DNA of 64,000 nucleotides from Bacillota bacterium (GCA_023412215.1 JAEYNX010000034.1:254433-318432), one strand, 5' to 3'. Positions 9,372-18,423 are shown, counted from the first letter of the stretch. Notes: generated by a model not told the origin, from the letters alone. Made by a program: numbers and translations.

Positions 9372-10706
9372 TTACTTACCCATTGCAAAGTTAACGGTAT
9401 CTTCCGCTTCCTGCAGCGCGGTATCCATGTCTGTACCCTGCAGTATCTTTGTAATCGCGTCGCCAACAGCGTCGCGTGCTTCATAGTAATAAACGCCTGT
9501 ATAATTGCTGGGAACCTTACCGGCATACTCGGTGATCAGCGAATAGATCGGCTGCCCGCCGAAGAACTCCTGTGGCTCGTTATACACGGTGCTCTTACCG
9601 GCAGGCAGATAGTTTGCCAGAGCGCCGGAAGACGGCAGGATGGTTTCGTAGAGCGGCACGCTGCCTGCAAAGGTCTTGGCAAAGAAATCAACGGCCAGTT
9701 TAGGATCGGAAACGTTGCTGCTGATGGCCCAGCTGGAACCACCGTTCGCGGAATAGTTCGTAGCGTTGGCAACCCCTTCGAGCTTCGGCAGGTTGGTAAT
9801 ACCCCACTTGCCGGACTGGTCGGCGGAAGACTGTACGGAGCCTAAGATCCAGCAGCCGTTGATGGTACCGGCAACGGTTTCGTTGGTGAAGGAGCCGATG
9901 TACTCATCCCAACCGTTTACCTCGATCAGAATACCTTTCTCCACCAGTTCTTTGTAGATGGCGATGGTATCCTTTAACTCCTGATTCTTGGCGATGTTCG
10001 GTGTGCCGTCCGCGGTAAATAGGCTGGAACCGGCGCTTTGCAGCATCATCATGACGGTATCCACTTCGCCCGCCACGGAGGAGAGAAGCGGCTTTCCGGC
10101 TTTGGCCAGTACATTTTCAGCGAGAGCTATGTATTGCTTCCAGGTGATATCGGTAAAATCGGCAACGGTATACCCGGCTGCCTGCAATACGTCGGTACGC
10201 AACACATCGATAGCGGTGCCGTTGTCAAACGGAACGCCATAATTCTTGCCGTCCACAACCGAAAAGCTTACTACCGACTGGGCAAAATCGTTAAACGGCA
10301 GGCCGCTGTCGGTGATATCGTAAAATATATCTGGGTAGTTGATAACATTCTTCTGAAAGGCGTTGTTCTGGCACAGGAAGATATCGGGCAGGGTGCCCAG
10401 CTGCCCGGAGGTCGCGGCGGTTGTCAGCTTCGTTTGCAGGTCGTCCCAAGGGGTTTCAATAACCTCGAGCTTGAAGTTGGGGCTGGTCGCCTGGTAGACT
10501 TTTTCTGCTTCTTTCATCGCATAAATATTGAAAGCGGGATCCCATGCCCAAACAGTCAGGCTTTGGGCATCATTACCGGCCTCGGAGACAGCGCTGCTTG
10601 CGGGGGTGTCTGTAGACGAGGGAGCGTTTGAAGATGGAGTGCTGCCACAAGCGGCTAAAGAGAGGAGCATGATTAATGCAAGAATTGCGGCTGCAAGTTT
10701 TTTCAT
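9372..10706 (-). CDS. Extracellular solute-binding lipoprotein, family 1 (beta-galactoside type)
   Basis: Substrate receptor of the CUT1 importer, 444 aa. The N-terminus has a lipoprotein signal (KK, hydrophobic core, lipobox LAAC with lipid-modified C20) and then a Ser/Thr/Pro/Ala-rich tether to about residue 45. The mature domain starts with the strand SLTVWAWDPAFN. GGAGGAAT is well placed before the ATG. First gene of the operon that continues with two permeases, lacZ, GH35 and the ROK kinase. It is similar to the binding protein at 44410-45747 (shared TVWAWD..FN...K.A and GVPFD.G), so both probably bind galactosyl oligosaccharides. Specificity is inferred from neighbours only. Confidence 0.93.
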   Translation of the reverse strand: MKKLAAAILALIMLLSLAACGSTPSSNAPSSTDTPASSAVSEAGNDAQSLTVWAWDPAFNIYAMKEAEKVYQATSPNFKLEVIETPWDDLQTKLTTAATSGQLGTLPDIFLCQNNAFQKNVINYPDIFYDITDSGLPFNDFAQSVVSFSVVDGKNYGVPFDNGTAIDVLRTDVLQAAGYTVADFTDITWKQYIALAENVLAKAGKPLLSSVAGEVDTVMMMLQSAGSSLFTADGTPNIAKNQELKDTIAIYKELVEKGILIEVNGWDEYIGSFTNETVAGTINGCWILGSVQSSADQSGKWGITNLPKLEGVANATNYSANGGSSWAISSNVSDPKLAVDFFAKTFAGSVPLYETILPSSGALANYLPAGKSTVYNEPQEFFGGQPIYSLITEYAGKVPSNYTGVYYYEARDAVGDAITKILQGTDMDTALQEAEDTVNFAMGK

Positions 10707-10802
10707 TGTTATTCCTCCACTTATAAATAATTTCGACCACTATTTAAAACAACTCTGAACTTGCCCAGTAGGGCCAACCGTCCAATACCCGATAATCTTT
10801 AG

Positions 10803-10824
10803 GTGCAAATAAACAAAATTGCAC
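10803..10824. promoter_or_regulatory. Inverted repeat GTGCAA-N10-TTGCAC in the operon leader
   Basis: Perfect six-base arms separated by ten bases, about 17-38 nt downstream of where transcription should begin. It could be an operator or a leader hairpin. Confidence 0.4.
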
Positions 10825-10847
10825 TGAATAGTGGTTCCGATAAGTGC

Positions 10848-10878
10848 ATTATAACATAACACAACATTCGATTGTTAA
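10848..10878 (-). promoter_or_regulatory. Promoter of the beta-galactoside operon
   Basis: On the minus strand an extended -10 box, TGTTATAAT (TATAAT at 10848-10853), sits about 140 nt before the binding-protein ATG. The best -35 is TTAACA (10873-10878) at a 19-base spacing, which is long; the TG extension and the overlapping dyad suggest activator dependence, fitting the AraC gene next door. Confidence 0.6.
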
Positions 10879-10901
10879 AAGTTCCATCCAATAACTTAAC
10901 A
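10873..10901. promoter_or_regulatory. Imperfect dyad overlapping the -35 region
   Basis: TGTTAAAAGTT and AACTTAACA form an inverted repeat with a two-base slip. It overlaps the putative -35 box of the galactoside operon and lies 24 nt beyond the stop of the AraC gene. It may be the AraC-family binding site or a weak terminator for that gene. Confidence 0.4.
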
Positions 10902-10924
10902 AATTCGGCCCAATGATGCTTATA

Positions 10925-11857
10925 TTATTGCCAGCCGTTAAAAACCATAATATGCTGTTTCTCAAGTTGTTTTTCAAAGTAGGCTGTATCCTTTCTCCAC
11001 TGTCCGGGCGTTACCCCCATTAATTCTCTAAAGTTCCTGTTGAAGGACGGCAGCGTTAAAAAGCCGCAGGCCACCGCGATATCCTGAATCGGTGAAATGC
11101 TCGTTTTTAACATCTTGCATGCCGCTTCGATCCGCACAAGGTTGATATAAGCGAGCGGAGACATGTGCAGATATTGGTTGAACAACCGGCGGAAATGTGT
11201 TTCGCTCAAATTACAGGCATCGGCTATATCGATAATCTGAATTTTATCTTTATAATTTTTATTAATAAAATACAGCGCCTGCATAATAGCCTTATTGCTG
11301 GAATGAACAGAATCGATCGGCAGCAAGGCCTTGGGCTGAAGAGATGCAATGTGGATTAATAACGCCAAAAGCAAACCCTTAGCGCATTCCAAATAAAGCT
11401 CTTCCTTTTGGCGGTACAAATCCATAAGATCTAAAATGAGCGTGGCCATTTTCTTGTAGTCATCATGCTGAAACAGTCGCGCCTTACTGTTAATGCGTGC
11501 TATAAGATTATTTGCAAAATTTTGATTTCCGCAATAGGTGGCGTTAAGGAAAGATTCCACATCCACAAACAGATATTCCCAACGGCTTTTCGTGCCCTGC
11601 TCCGCTACCGTATTATGCGGAAAGTTGGCAGGGATAACAGAAAAACTATGGTTTGTATAGCGGTATTTGTCCTCGTCCAGCACCAAATCGCCGTCGCCGT
11701 CGTAGCAGTAGCCGATCTCAAGATAGTTGTGAAAATGAAGTGCATCCAGATCGCTGCCGTAGGGGCGAATCCACCCGCTTCCCAGAAGAGCTAAAATCGG
11801 AGAATCCTGAGGCATCTCATAGTAGCGGTACTGAATTTCTTTCTTTGTTTCCTTCAT
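10925..11857 (-). CDS. AraC-family transcriptional regulator
   Basis: 310 aa. The N-terminal ~170 residues form a cupin-like sensing domain (HFHNYLEIGYCYDGDG...FSVIPANFPHNT, typical of AraC arabinose-binding-like domains). The C-terminal ~100 residues carry the double helix-turn-helix (IIDIADACNLSETHFRRLFNQYLHMSPLAYINLVRIEAACKML..., with the conserved second-helix end NFRELMGVTPGQWR). GGAGGG precedes the ATG by six bases. It sits immediately upstream of, and on the same strand as, the beta-galactoside operon, so it probably controls that operon in response to a sugar. The specific effector is unknown. Confidence 0.93.
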   Translation of the reverse strand: MKETKKEIQYRYYEMPQDSPILALLGSGWIRPYGSDLDALHFHNYLEIGYCYDGDGDLVLDEDKYRYTNHSFSVIPANFPHNTVAEQGTKSRWEYLFVDVESFLNATYCGNQNFANNLIARINSKARLFQHDDYKKMATLILDLMDLYRQKEELYLECAKGLLLALLIHIASLQPKALLPIDSVHSSNKAIMQALYFINKNYKDKIQIIDIADACNLSETHFRRLFNQYLHMSPLAYINLVRIEAACKMLKTSISPIQDIAVACGFLTLPSFNRNFRELMGVTPGQWRKDTAYFEKQLEKQHIMVFNGWQ

Positions 11858-12234
11858 TTTTATCCCTCCGTTAGAATTTTACCTGCCGTTTCAAAGCCTT
11901 ACAAACTCTGTTGGCAGCCTTGCGCTAAGCGCTCGGAATCCAAAAATCATTCATTTATCTTAGTGAACAGATTACGCCCCTTTATCGGTGTAATTTTAGT
12001 ATATACCCTACAATTTTGTTTGAACAGATACAAAATGATGCCGGTATCCCGGAAGGCCGCTGTAACCGGACAGTTCAAAGTTGCCCGCCACACGGCTGGC
12101 TGCTCCCGCAGTCATAAATTGACAGGGTAATAACGGGGGCGTATAATGATATTTAGTGAGATTTTCCCCATAAAGGGTTTTTGCTTCGTGTCTTCAAGCA
12201 GACAAAATCAGACTATTGAGAAGAAGGGTAAGCT
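11858..12234. other. Divergent intergenic region between the AraC regulator and araM
   Basis: 377 bases without a gene. The right part carries the near-consensus araM promoter (listed separately). On the minus strand TGTTCA and TATACT (at 11998-12003 in plus coordinates) with 17-base spacing are a possible promoter for the AraC gene. No convincing RNA gene or riboswitch is seen. Confidence 0.5.
12112..12156 (+). promoter_or_regulatory. Near-consensus sigma-A promoter of araM
   Basis: TTGACA at 12119-12124 and TATAAT at 12142-12147 are separated by exactly 17 bases, preceded by GTCATAAA and followed by GATATTTAGT. The same architecture recurs at 50226-50271. Confidence 0.85.
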
Positions 12235-13485
12235 ATGATATTCACACAGCATGATTTTTCCCAAGAAAACTGCACCTGCGGTAAAAATCACATTACCACT
12301 ATTCAAAAGATCGTGATAGAATCCGGTTGCTTACCGGATTTAAATAAGCACTTAAAGGAGCTCGGGTATACAGAGCAGGTAACCGCCGTTTATGATAGCA
12401 ACACCTATCGTGCCAGCGGGTTGAGGCGGCCCGCTGTAAGCCGTGAGATGATATTGCCGGCCGAAAATCTTCATGCCGATGAGCATGGCGTAGAACTGCT
12501 GATGAATCGGCTATCCAGTCCTCAGCTGCTGGTTGCGATAGGCAGCGGCACGATACACGATATCGTCCGGTACTGTGCCGCTCAATTAAAGATTCCTTAT
12601 GTGTCCGCTCCAACCGCCGCTACGGTAGACGGCTTTGCCTCGAGTGTGGCTGCAATGACCTTAAACGGGTTTAAGCGAACCATCATCGTTCAGGCACCTG
12701 TGCTGGTACTGGCCGATCTGGAGGTCATATCCTCCGCCCCGCGACACCTGGCTGCTTCGGGCGTTGGAGACATGCTCGGGAAATTTATCTGCCTTGCCGA
12801 CTGGGAGATTGCGCATGCGTTAACGGGGGAGTACTACTGCGATTATATCGCCTCGCTTACCCGCAAGGCTGCAGAGCAGGTTCTGATTGGCGCGGACAAG
12901 CTGGCTGTGCGGGATATCGGCGCATACCAAAACCTGATGTATGGGCTCATCCTTTCGGGGGTTGCCATGCAGCTTGCGGGGAATTCGCGCCCCGCCTCGG
13001 GCGCCGAGCACCATATCTCACATCTGCTGGAGATGGGGGTGCTGCAGCGTTGTGATGCCATGCACGGGGAAAAGGTAGGTGTCGCCACCCTGCTGTGCGC
13101 GGAGCTCTACCATAAGCTTGCGCAGACTGAGGATATAAGCGAGGCGCTTCTTCCCTATAAACCGATCGATGAGCCGTGGATCACAGAGCAGTTTGGCCGA
13201 CTGGCCCCCGAAATACTTGCCGAAAACCGGCCCGACTGCCTGCAGGCCGTTTCGCCGCAGCAGTTAAAACAGAATTGGAACCGTATTCAGGACATTCTGC
13301 GCGCGGTACCTTCCCCGCAGCAGCTTGGCGATATCCTAAAGAAGCTCGAGGGTAAGGCCAGCTTTGAAGATATCGGTGTGGATACAAAGCTTCTGCCCAA
13401 ATTGATCGCCTTATCGCCCTATGTCAGGAACCGCTTGACCGTGATGCGTATTTTAAGGATGATGAAAACCGACAGCCTGTTTTAA
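12235..13485 (+). CDS. araM: sn-glycerol-1-phosphate dehydrogenase, AraM family
   Basis: Iron-alcohol-dehydrogenase-like NAD(P)-dependent enzyme (416 aa; B. subtilis AraM is about 394) that reduces dihydroxyacetone phosphate to sn-glycerol-1-phosphate. It begins with the family hallmark CTCGKNH (13-19). The nucleotide-binding turn is GSGTIHD (103-109), followed by PTAATVDGFAS. Probable metal ligands are D179 (SGVGDMLGK), a His in SGAEHHISH and the His of HGEKVGVAT. RBS AAGGGT precedes the ATG. The gene stands alone between its own consensus promoter and a terminator. In B. subtilis araM belongs to the arabinose operon; here it again sits among arabinose genes, but on the opposite strand. Confidence 0.93.
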   Translation: MIFTQHDFSQENCTCGKNHITTIQKIVIESGCLPDLNKHLKELGYTEQVTAVYDSNTYRASGLRRPAVSREMILPAENLHADEHGVELLMNRLSSPQLLVAIGSGTIHDIVRYCAAQLKIPYVSAPTAATVDGFASSVAAMTLNGFKRTIIVQAPVLVLADLEVISSAPRHLAASGVGDMLGKFICLADWEIAHALTGEYYCDYIASLTRKAAEQVLIGADKLAVRDIGAYQNLMYGLILSGVAMQLAGNSRPASGAEHHISHLLEMGVLQRCDAMHGEKVGVATLLCAELYHKLAQTEDISEALLPYKPIDEPWITEQFGRLAPEILAENRPDCLQAVSPQQLKQNWNRIQDILRAVPSPQQLGDILKKLEGKASFEDIGVDTKLLPKLIALSPYVRNRLTVMRILRMMKTDSLF

Positions 13486-13493
13486 GGCCATGG

Positions 13494-13530
13494 CAGTCTT
13501 CCGCTTAAAGCCACTGCGGAAGGCTGTTTC
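13494..13530 (+). terminator. Terminator of araM
   Basis: CAG-CTTCCGC pairs with GCGGAAG-CTG and is followed by TTTCTT, eight bases after the araM stop. Confidence 0.75.
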
Positions 13531-13563
13531 TTGAATCGGTTAACCGTACCTTCTAAAGATATC

Positions 13564-13607
13564 CACCCAAAGAACGCCCCTGCAGACGCAGGGGCGTTCT
13601 TTGGGTG
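13564..13607. terminator. Perfect 20-bp stem-loop after yjfF
   Basis: CACCCAAAGAACGCCCCTGC, loop AGAC, then its exact reverse complement. It lies 22 bases beyond the yjfF stop (minus strand), where it should end the ytf operon, and it also backs up the araM terminator from the other side. The minus strand lacks a long U-run after the stem. Confidence 0.75.
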
Positions 13608-13628
13608 AAAATAGGAGGATGAACAAAG

Positions 13629-14696
13629 TTAATCGCGCTTGTTCTTGCGCATTGTAAGAAGACTTTGAAGTACAATAAAGAAGGCCAGAAGGGACGCGAT
13701 GATGATCTTTGACCACCAGGAGGAAAGATTGCCCTGGAAAGACACAAAGGTCTCGATAATCGCTTTGATCAGTACACCAAACAGGGTGCCGAACACATTG
13801 CCCACACCGCCGGTTAACGGCGTGCCGCCGATTACGGTCGCGGCAATGGCGTCCATTTCAAAATCCTTGGCAAGCTCTACGAAGGCGCCGGTCGTATTCA
13901 GGCAGAAAGCGATCCCTCCGAGGGTAGCGAGAAAACCGTTGATGATGTATACAATGAGCTTGGTACGTTTTACATTCAGCCCCATCAGCATCGCGGACTG
14001 CTCACTGCCGCCCACGGCATAGATGGAGCGGCCGAACTTGGTATACCGCAGCATTAAAAATACCGCCACCAAAACCACCAGCGCGAGGATAACCGTTGGA
14101 TAAACGTAAGGATAGATCATGACGCCTCTTTTGTTCAGTATACCGCCAAAGGGCAGGTAGATCTTTTGGTGCGCGATGGAAAGAAAGGTGTCGTTGGTAA
14201 TGGTGATCATTTCAAGGCTGATAACCGCCGTCAGGCCGCGCGCAAAAAACATACCGGCGAGCGTTACAATAAACGGCTGCAGCTGCAGGTAAGAGATCAG
14301 CCATCCCTGAACCGCACCGAATGCAATGCCGAACAGCAGTACGATGCCCATTGCTGTCAGCGCGTCGATATGCCACTTTTCCATCATTGCGGCGAGCATC
14401 ATACAGGTAACGGCGACCACCGAGCCCACTGAAATATCAATTCCGCCGATGATAAGCACCATGGTCATGCCCACGGCGGTGATGACCAATCCCGCATTGC
14501 TGATGAGCAGATTTAACAGCACCTGCAGATTGCCGAAGTTCTTTTCGCGGTAGGCTATCAGCCCTCCTATGTACATTAAAACGAAAAGAACGATCGTAAC
14601 AAAAAGTAAAAAGTTATGGCCCAAAAGAATGTCTTTTGCCCTGCTTACAGTCTTTGCCGCATCCAGCCTGCGCGGGGCGGTTGCCACTTTACTCAT
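13629..14696 (-). CDS. yjfF: CUT2 furanose-type ABC transporter permease YjfF
   Basis: Membrane permease (355 aa) of the ribose/galactofuranose class, with about ten predicted helices. Family features seen: GGIDISVGSVVAV (second conserved block, near residue 85), LQPFIVTLAGMFFARGL near 140, and the C-terminal AIAATVIGGTPLTGGVGNVFGT with the permease-ATPase contact. The closest known relative by order and sequence is E. coli YjfF, partner of YtfT. AAGGAGG lies eight bases before the ATG, which abuts the ytfT stop. Last gene of the four-gene transporter operon. Confidence 0.92.
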   Translation of the reverse strand: MSKVATAPRRLDAAKTVSRAKDILLGHNFLLFVTIVLFVLMYIGGLIAYREKNFGNLQVLLNLLISNAGLVITAVGMTMVLIIGGIDISVGSVVAVTCMMLAAMMEKWHIDALTAMGIVLLFGIAFGAVQGWLISYLQLQPFIVTLAGMFFARGLTAVISLEMITITNDTFLSIAHQKIYLPFGGILNKRGVMIYPYVYPTVILALVVLVAVFLMLRYTKFGRSIYAVGGSEQSAMLMGLNVKRTKLIVYIINGFLATLGGIAFCLNTTGAFVELAKDFEMDAIAATVIGGTPLTGGVGNVFGTLFGVLIKAIIETFVSFQGNLSSWWSKIIIASLLAFFIVLQSLLTMRKNKRD

Positions 14697-15740
14697 TCAG
14701 CTCGCCTCCTTTGCGGGTTTGGCCAGCGGCAGGTTGGAACGAACCCATTTGATTAATGCGGGAGATTGCAGCGCAACGATAATAATAACCACAACGGCCT
14801 TATACAGAGGCAGCTGGTCTGCTGAGACATGCATCGCGTAGAGGGTGGTTGTGAGCGCCTGAATGGTAATGGCGCCGATAACGCTGCCCATCAGCGTAAA
14901 TTTGCCGCCTGTCAGGCTGTTGCCGCCGATTGCCACCGCAAGAATAGCGTCCAGCTCCGTATATTTGCCCACGTTGTTTGCATCGATAGACGCTGTACGC
15001 GAAACCGAGATCAAGCCGGCACAGGCCGCGCAAACGCCGCAGAAAACATAGGTTAAAAACATAATCAGCCTTGAATTGAGCCCTACAAGGCGGCTTGCCT
15101 TGCGGTTGATGCCGATAGCCTGAATATACATGCCGAATGCGGTTTTTTTAAGGATCAGCCATGTTGCCAGAACCACAAATACCGCGATGAAACAGGGGGT
15201 CGGAATCGGGACTCCCGGCAAAAAGGAGCCAAGGTATTCGAACTGTGGCGGTTTCACATAGAGAATAAAGCTGCCGGTTACAAGCTGGGCGATACCGCGG
15301 CCCGCCGTAAGCAGTATCAGTGTCGCCACCATGGGCTGTACCTTCATGTAGGAAACCAAAAATCCATTGGCAGCCCCGCAAACCACCCCGATCAACAGGG
15401 CTAACAGGATACTGAAAGAATAGGGCATCTGATAGGTTTCGCCGGTGCCAAGGGCGGCCACACATACCGCCCCCGCCAGCGCGCTGACAGCGCCTACAGA
15501 GATATCCGTTCCGCCTGAGGATGCAACCACCAGTGTCATACCCACCGCCATGATCACAAGCCCGCTCGCACGGTTAAGGATATCGATGATAAAGCCATAT
15601 AATACGCCGTTTTGTACGGTTATCTGAAAGAAGGAGGGCGTTTGAATCAGGTTAACGATTAACACCAATGCAAGGCAGAGCAACGGCAGAAACAATCGGA
15701 AACTCGTAACGCGTTTGAATACTGAAGAAAGTGTGCTCAT
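14697..15740 (-). CDS. ytfT: CUT2 furanose-type ABC transporter permease YtfT
   Basis: 347-aa permease of the RbsC/YtfT class. Visible features: GGTDISVGAVSALAGAV near 75-90, VQPMVATLILLTAGRGIAQL near 135, and AILAVAIGGNSLTGGKFTLMGSVIG near 255. The longer frame from 15749 is possible, but the ATG at 15740 has a GGGGGG site eight bases upstream and overlaps the ytfR stop by four bases (ATGA), as expected for a coupled pair. Forms the membrane channel with YjfF. Confidence 0.92.
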   Translation of the reverse strand: MSTLSSVFKRVTSFRLFLPLLCLALVLIVNLIQTPSFFQITVQNGVLYGFIIDILNRASGLVIMAVGMTLVVASSGGTDISVGAVSALAGAVCVAALGTGETYQMPYSFSILLALLIGVVCGAANGFLVSYMKVQPMVATLILLTAGRGIAQLVTGSFILYVKPPQFEYLGSFLPGVPIPTPCFIAVFVVLATWLILKKTAFGMYIQAIGINRKASRLVGLNSRLIMFLTYVFCGVCAACAGLISVSRTASIDANNVGKYTELDAILAVAIGGNSLTGGKFTLMGSVIGAITIQALTTTLYAMHVSADQLPLYKAVVVIIIVALQSPALIKWVRSNLPLAKPAKEAS

Positions 15741-17260
15741 TCCACGCACCCCCCCGCTATCGCTTTCATAATACTGTCCTGAGTGATGCTCACTCCGCTG
15801 AGCTCGCCGATCTTTACGCAGTCGCGCATGACGATCATGCGGTTGCAGGTACGCAACATCTCTTCGATTTCTGACGAGATAAACATTACGGTTTTCCCCT
15901 GCCCGGAAAGGTCTACCATCAGCTTTTGAATTTCTGCCTTGGTGCCCACATCTATCCCACGGGTTGGTTCATCCAAAATTAAAAAATCAGGGTCGGTCAG
16001 CAGCCAGCGCGCAAGGATGACCTTCTGCTGGTTGCCGCCGCTAAGCTGTTTTATCGGGGTTTCACGGTCTGCGGTTTTAATCTTTAAAATATCGATATAC
16101 CGGTCAGTGAACTCCTCCTGCTCCTTGCGGCTTAACTGCTTAAAGGCGCCCTTCCGGGCCTGCAGGGCTAGAATGATGTTCTCCCGCACCGAAAGATCGG
16201 AGATAACACCTTCTTCCTTTCGGTTTTCAGGCAAAAACGCCATACCAACCTTCATTGCGTCAAGCGGCGTATGGATATTCAGCGGCTTACCCTTTACCCT
16301 AAGCTTGCCGCCGTTTGCCACATCCGCGCCGTATATTGCGCGGGCAAGCTCGCTGCGCCCCGACCCCAGCAGACCGGAAAGCCCGATAACATCGCCTTTA
16401 TTGATCGTTAGGTCAAAGGGCTTGATCTTGCCTGCGCTGCACAAGGCCTCCGCTTCTATTACCGCCTCGGTGGCATCGTTATCGATACTTAAGTTTTCGC
16501 GCTTTACCTCGGCTAAGTCGTCGAAGTCCTTGCCGAGCATCTTCGCCACAAGCTGCAGGCGGGGCAGCGATTCTACATCGTATTCGCCGACCAGCTCGCC
16601 GTTTCGAAGCACCGTAATGCGATCGCATACCTCGTATACCTGCTCGATAAAGTGGGTGACGAAGATAATGCCGATGCCGCTCTTACTGAGCTTACGCATG
16701 ATATCAAAAAGCTTCGCCACCTCGGAATCGTCAAGACTGGAGGTTGGCTCGTCGAGGATGAGCACGCGGGAGGAGATGTTTACCGCTCTTGCTATCGCCA
16801 CCATCTGCTGGATGGCGACCGAGTAGTTATCCAGGTTGAGTGTGACGTCGATGTCGATATCAAGCTCGGCAAAGGCCTCCGCGGCCTTTTTGTTCATCGT
16901 TTTCCAGTCTATTGTTCCGAACCTTTTCGGTTCTCTGCCTAAAAAGAGGTTTTCCGCAACCGAGAGGTTCGGGCAAAGATTTACCTCCTGATATACGGTG
17001 CTGATGCCGTTTTGCTGCGCTTCCTGAGGCGAGCGGTTGATAATCGGCCGGGGAATCCCCTGAATGCGTATTTCGCCCGATTCAAAATCCTCAGCGCCGG
17101 TAAGCACCTTGATCAATGTGGATTTGCCCGCGCCGTTTTCGCCCATCAGCGCATGGATTTCCCCTTTTCTGAGTGTAAAGTCAACGTTACTGAGTGCACA
17201 CACACCAAGAAAATGCTTGCTGATACGGCGCATCGTTAAGATGTTGCTGCCAAAGGCCAA
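15737..17260 (-). CDS. ytfR: CUT2 sugar ABC transporter ATP-binding protein YtfR
   Basis: Two fused ABC ATPase domains (about 507 aa), energising the furanose importer. First domain: Walker A GENGAGKST (~residues 40-48), signature-like region, Walker B VLILDEPTSSLD. Second domain: degenerate Walker A GLLGSGRSE, signature LSGGNQQKV, Walker B FLILDEPTRGID, as usual in RbsA-type proteins. The TTG at 17260 is preferred as start because AAGGGG lies eight bases upstream; the in-frame GTG at 17269 falls on that site. It is the only sugar-transport ATPase in the window. Confidence 0.94.
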   Translation of the reverse strand: MAFGSNILTMRRISKHFLGVCALSNVDFTLRKGEIHALMGENGAGKSTLIKVLTGAEDFESGEIRIQGIPRPIINRSPQEAQQNGISTVYQEVNLCPNLSVAENLFLGREPKRFGTIDWKTMNKKAAEAFAELDIDIDVTLNLDNYSVAIQQMVAIARAVNISSRVLILDEPTSSLDDSEVAKLFDIMRKLSKSGIGIIFVTHFIEQVYEVCDRITVLRNGELVGEYDVESLPRLQLVAKMLGKDFDDLAEVKRENLSIDNDATEAVIEAEALCSAGKIKPFDLTINKGDVIGLSGLLGSGRSELARAIYGADVANGGKLRVKGKPLNIHTPLDAMKVGMAFLPENRKEEGVISDLSVRENIILALQARKGAFKQLSRKEQEEFTDRYIDILKIKTADRETPIKQLSGGNQQKVILARWLLTDPDFLILDEPTRGIDVGTKAEIQKLMVDLSGQGKTVMFISSEIEEMLRTCNRMIVMRDCVKIGELSGVSITQDSIMKAIAGGCVE

Positions 17261-17283
17261 TCTTCTCACCCCTTTTAAAAGTG

Positions 17284-17320
17284 CCGCCGGAGAACCATCT
17301 GTAGTCTGGCTCTCCGGCGG
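17284..17320 (-). terminator. Strong intercistronic stem-loop between ytfQ and ytfR
   Basis: CCGCCGGAGA and TCTCCGGCGG, extended by CCA/TGG after one mismatch, with a nine-base loop. Very GC-rich stem between the binding-protein gene and the ATPase gene; a likely attenuator/stabiliser that favours binding-protein mRNA. Confidence 0.7.
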
Positions 17321-17367
17321 TTCTGTAGCTGAAGTATATTCTATTCGTTCCTTGGCTGTGTCACGGC

Positions 17368-18423
17368 TTAATAAGCGCGGGAAGGTAAGGTTTTTTCGGC
17401 ATCCGCCGCATAGAAGGTACCCTCTTCTACATACGCGATCTTATCAACCGACTGGCCGCCCTCAAGCGCCTCGATGATGCCTGCAACACGGGGGCCGTGC
17501 AGCGGGTTGCACTCAACGTCAACGTCGATGTCGCCGGCGATCATGGCTTCAAAGGCTGCCTTAACCGCGTCGAAGGAAATGATGGTGATATCGCCCTTGG
17601 GCCCGCAGGTTTTGCCGGCGGCCTTAATGGCCTTGATAGCGCCAAACGCCATATTGTCGTTTTCAGCGATTACCACATCAATGTCGGGGTAAGACTTGAG
17701 GAAGGACTCCATAACCTCCTGCCCCTTCTCCTGCGTAAAGTCACCGGACTGCTTATCAAGCATCTTCCAGTTGCTGTGCGCCGTCATCTTCTCGGCAAAG
17801 CCGTCGGTACGGCCGATTTGCGCGGAAGAACCCATGGTGCCCTGCAGGGTAACGATATTCAGCTCTTTTGTTTCGTCAACGCCCTTTGCTTTCAGCGCGC
17901 TTTCAAGCGCGGTAACGGCGTCGTAGCCTTCCTGCTTGAAGTTTGAGCCAACCCAGGCGGTAAAGAGACTGTCGTCGTTGGTCTCAATCATACGGTCTAC
18001 AATAATAACAGGAATACCGGCGTCTTTGGCTTCTCCCAAAACCGTATCCCATCCGGCCTCGGTATTGGGAGCGAGCACTATGTAATCCACGTCTTTCTGG
18101 ATAAAGTCACGGATAGCGGTAATCTGCTTGTCGGTTTTTTGCTGAGCGTCAACCATCTCAAATTTATATCCGTTTGCCTCGGTAAAGGTCTCCTGCATAG
18201 ACTTGGTATTGGCCATGCGCCAGTCGGACTCGGCACCTACCTGAACAAAACCTACATAAATCAATTTATCGGCATCAGCCGCGGGCTGGTCGGCGGAAGG
18301 GGCATCTGTTACAGAGGGAGTATCCGCTGCGGAAGGCGCTGCCGGCGCGCTGGAACATGCCGCCAAACCGGCCAGCATTAAAGCTGCCATGGCAATTGCG
18401 GTTATTCTCTTCATGAGCTTCAT
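17368..18423 (-). CDS. ytfQ: Galactofuranose-type sugar-binding lipoprotein YtfQ
   Basis: Periplasmic-binding-protein-like receptor (351 aa; type I fold), lipid-anchored at C23 (lipobox GLAAC). After an Ala/Pro/Ser tether, the mature domain starts IYVGFVQVGAESDWRMANTKSMQETF, the hallmark of YtfQ; further family residues are QQKTDKQITAIRDFIQKDVDYIVLAPNTE and VAENDNMAFGAIKAIK. E. coli YtfQ binds furanose galactose, and relatives bind arabinofuranose. The location beside araBAD and arabinofuranosidases makes a furanose pentose or galactofuranose plausible; the ligand is not proven. First gene of ytfQRT-yjfF, with its own promoter. Confidence 0.92.
   Translation of the reverse strand: MKLMKRITAIAMAALMLAGLAACSSAPAAPSAADTPSVTDAPSADQPAADADKLIYVGFVQVGAESDWRMANTKSMQETFTEANGYKFEMVDAQQKTDKQITAIRDFIQKDVDYIVLAPNTEAGWDTVLGEAKDAGIPVIIVDRMIETNDDSLFTAWVGSNFKQEGYDAVTALESALKAKGVDETKELNIVTLQGTMGSSAQIGRTDGFAEKMTAHSNWKMLDKQSGDFTQEKGQEVMESFLKSYPDIDVVIAENDNMAFGAIKAIKAAGKTCGPKGDITIISFDAVKAAFEAMIAGDIDVDVECNPLHGPRVAGIIEALEGGQSVDKIAYVEEGTFYAADAEKTLPSRAY

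Noticed and set aside
11858..12234. Riboswitch or structured leader before araM
   Set aside because: The region has a plain promoter followed by about 85 nt of leader without a recognisable aptamer pattern.
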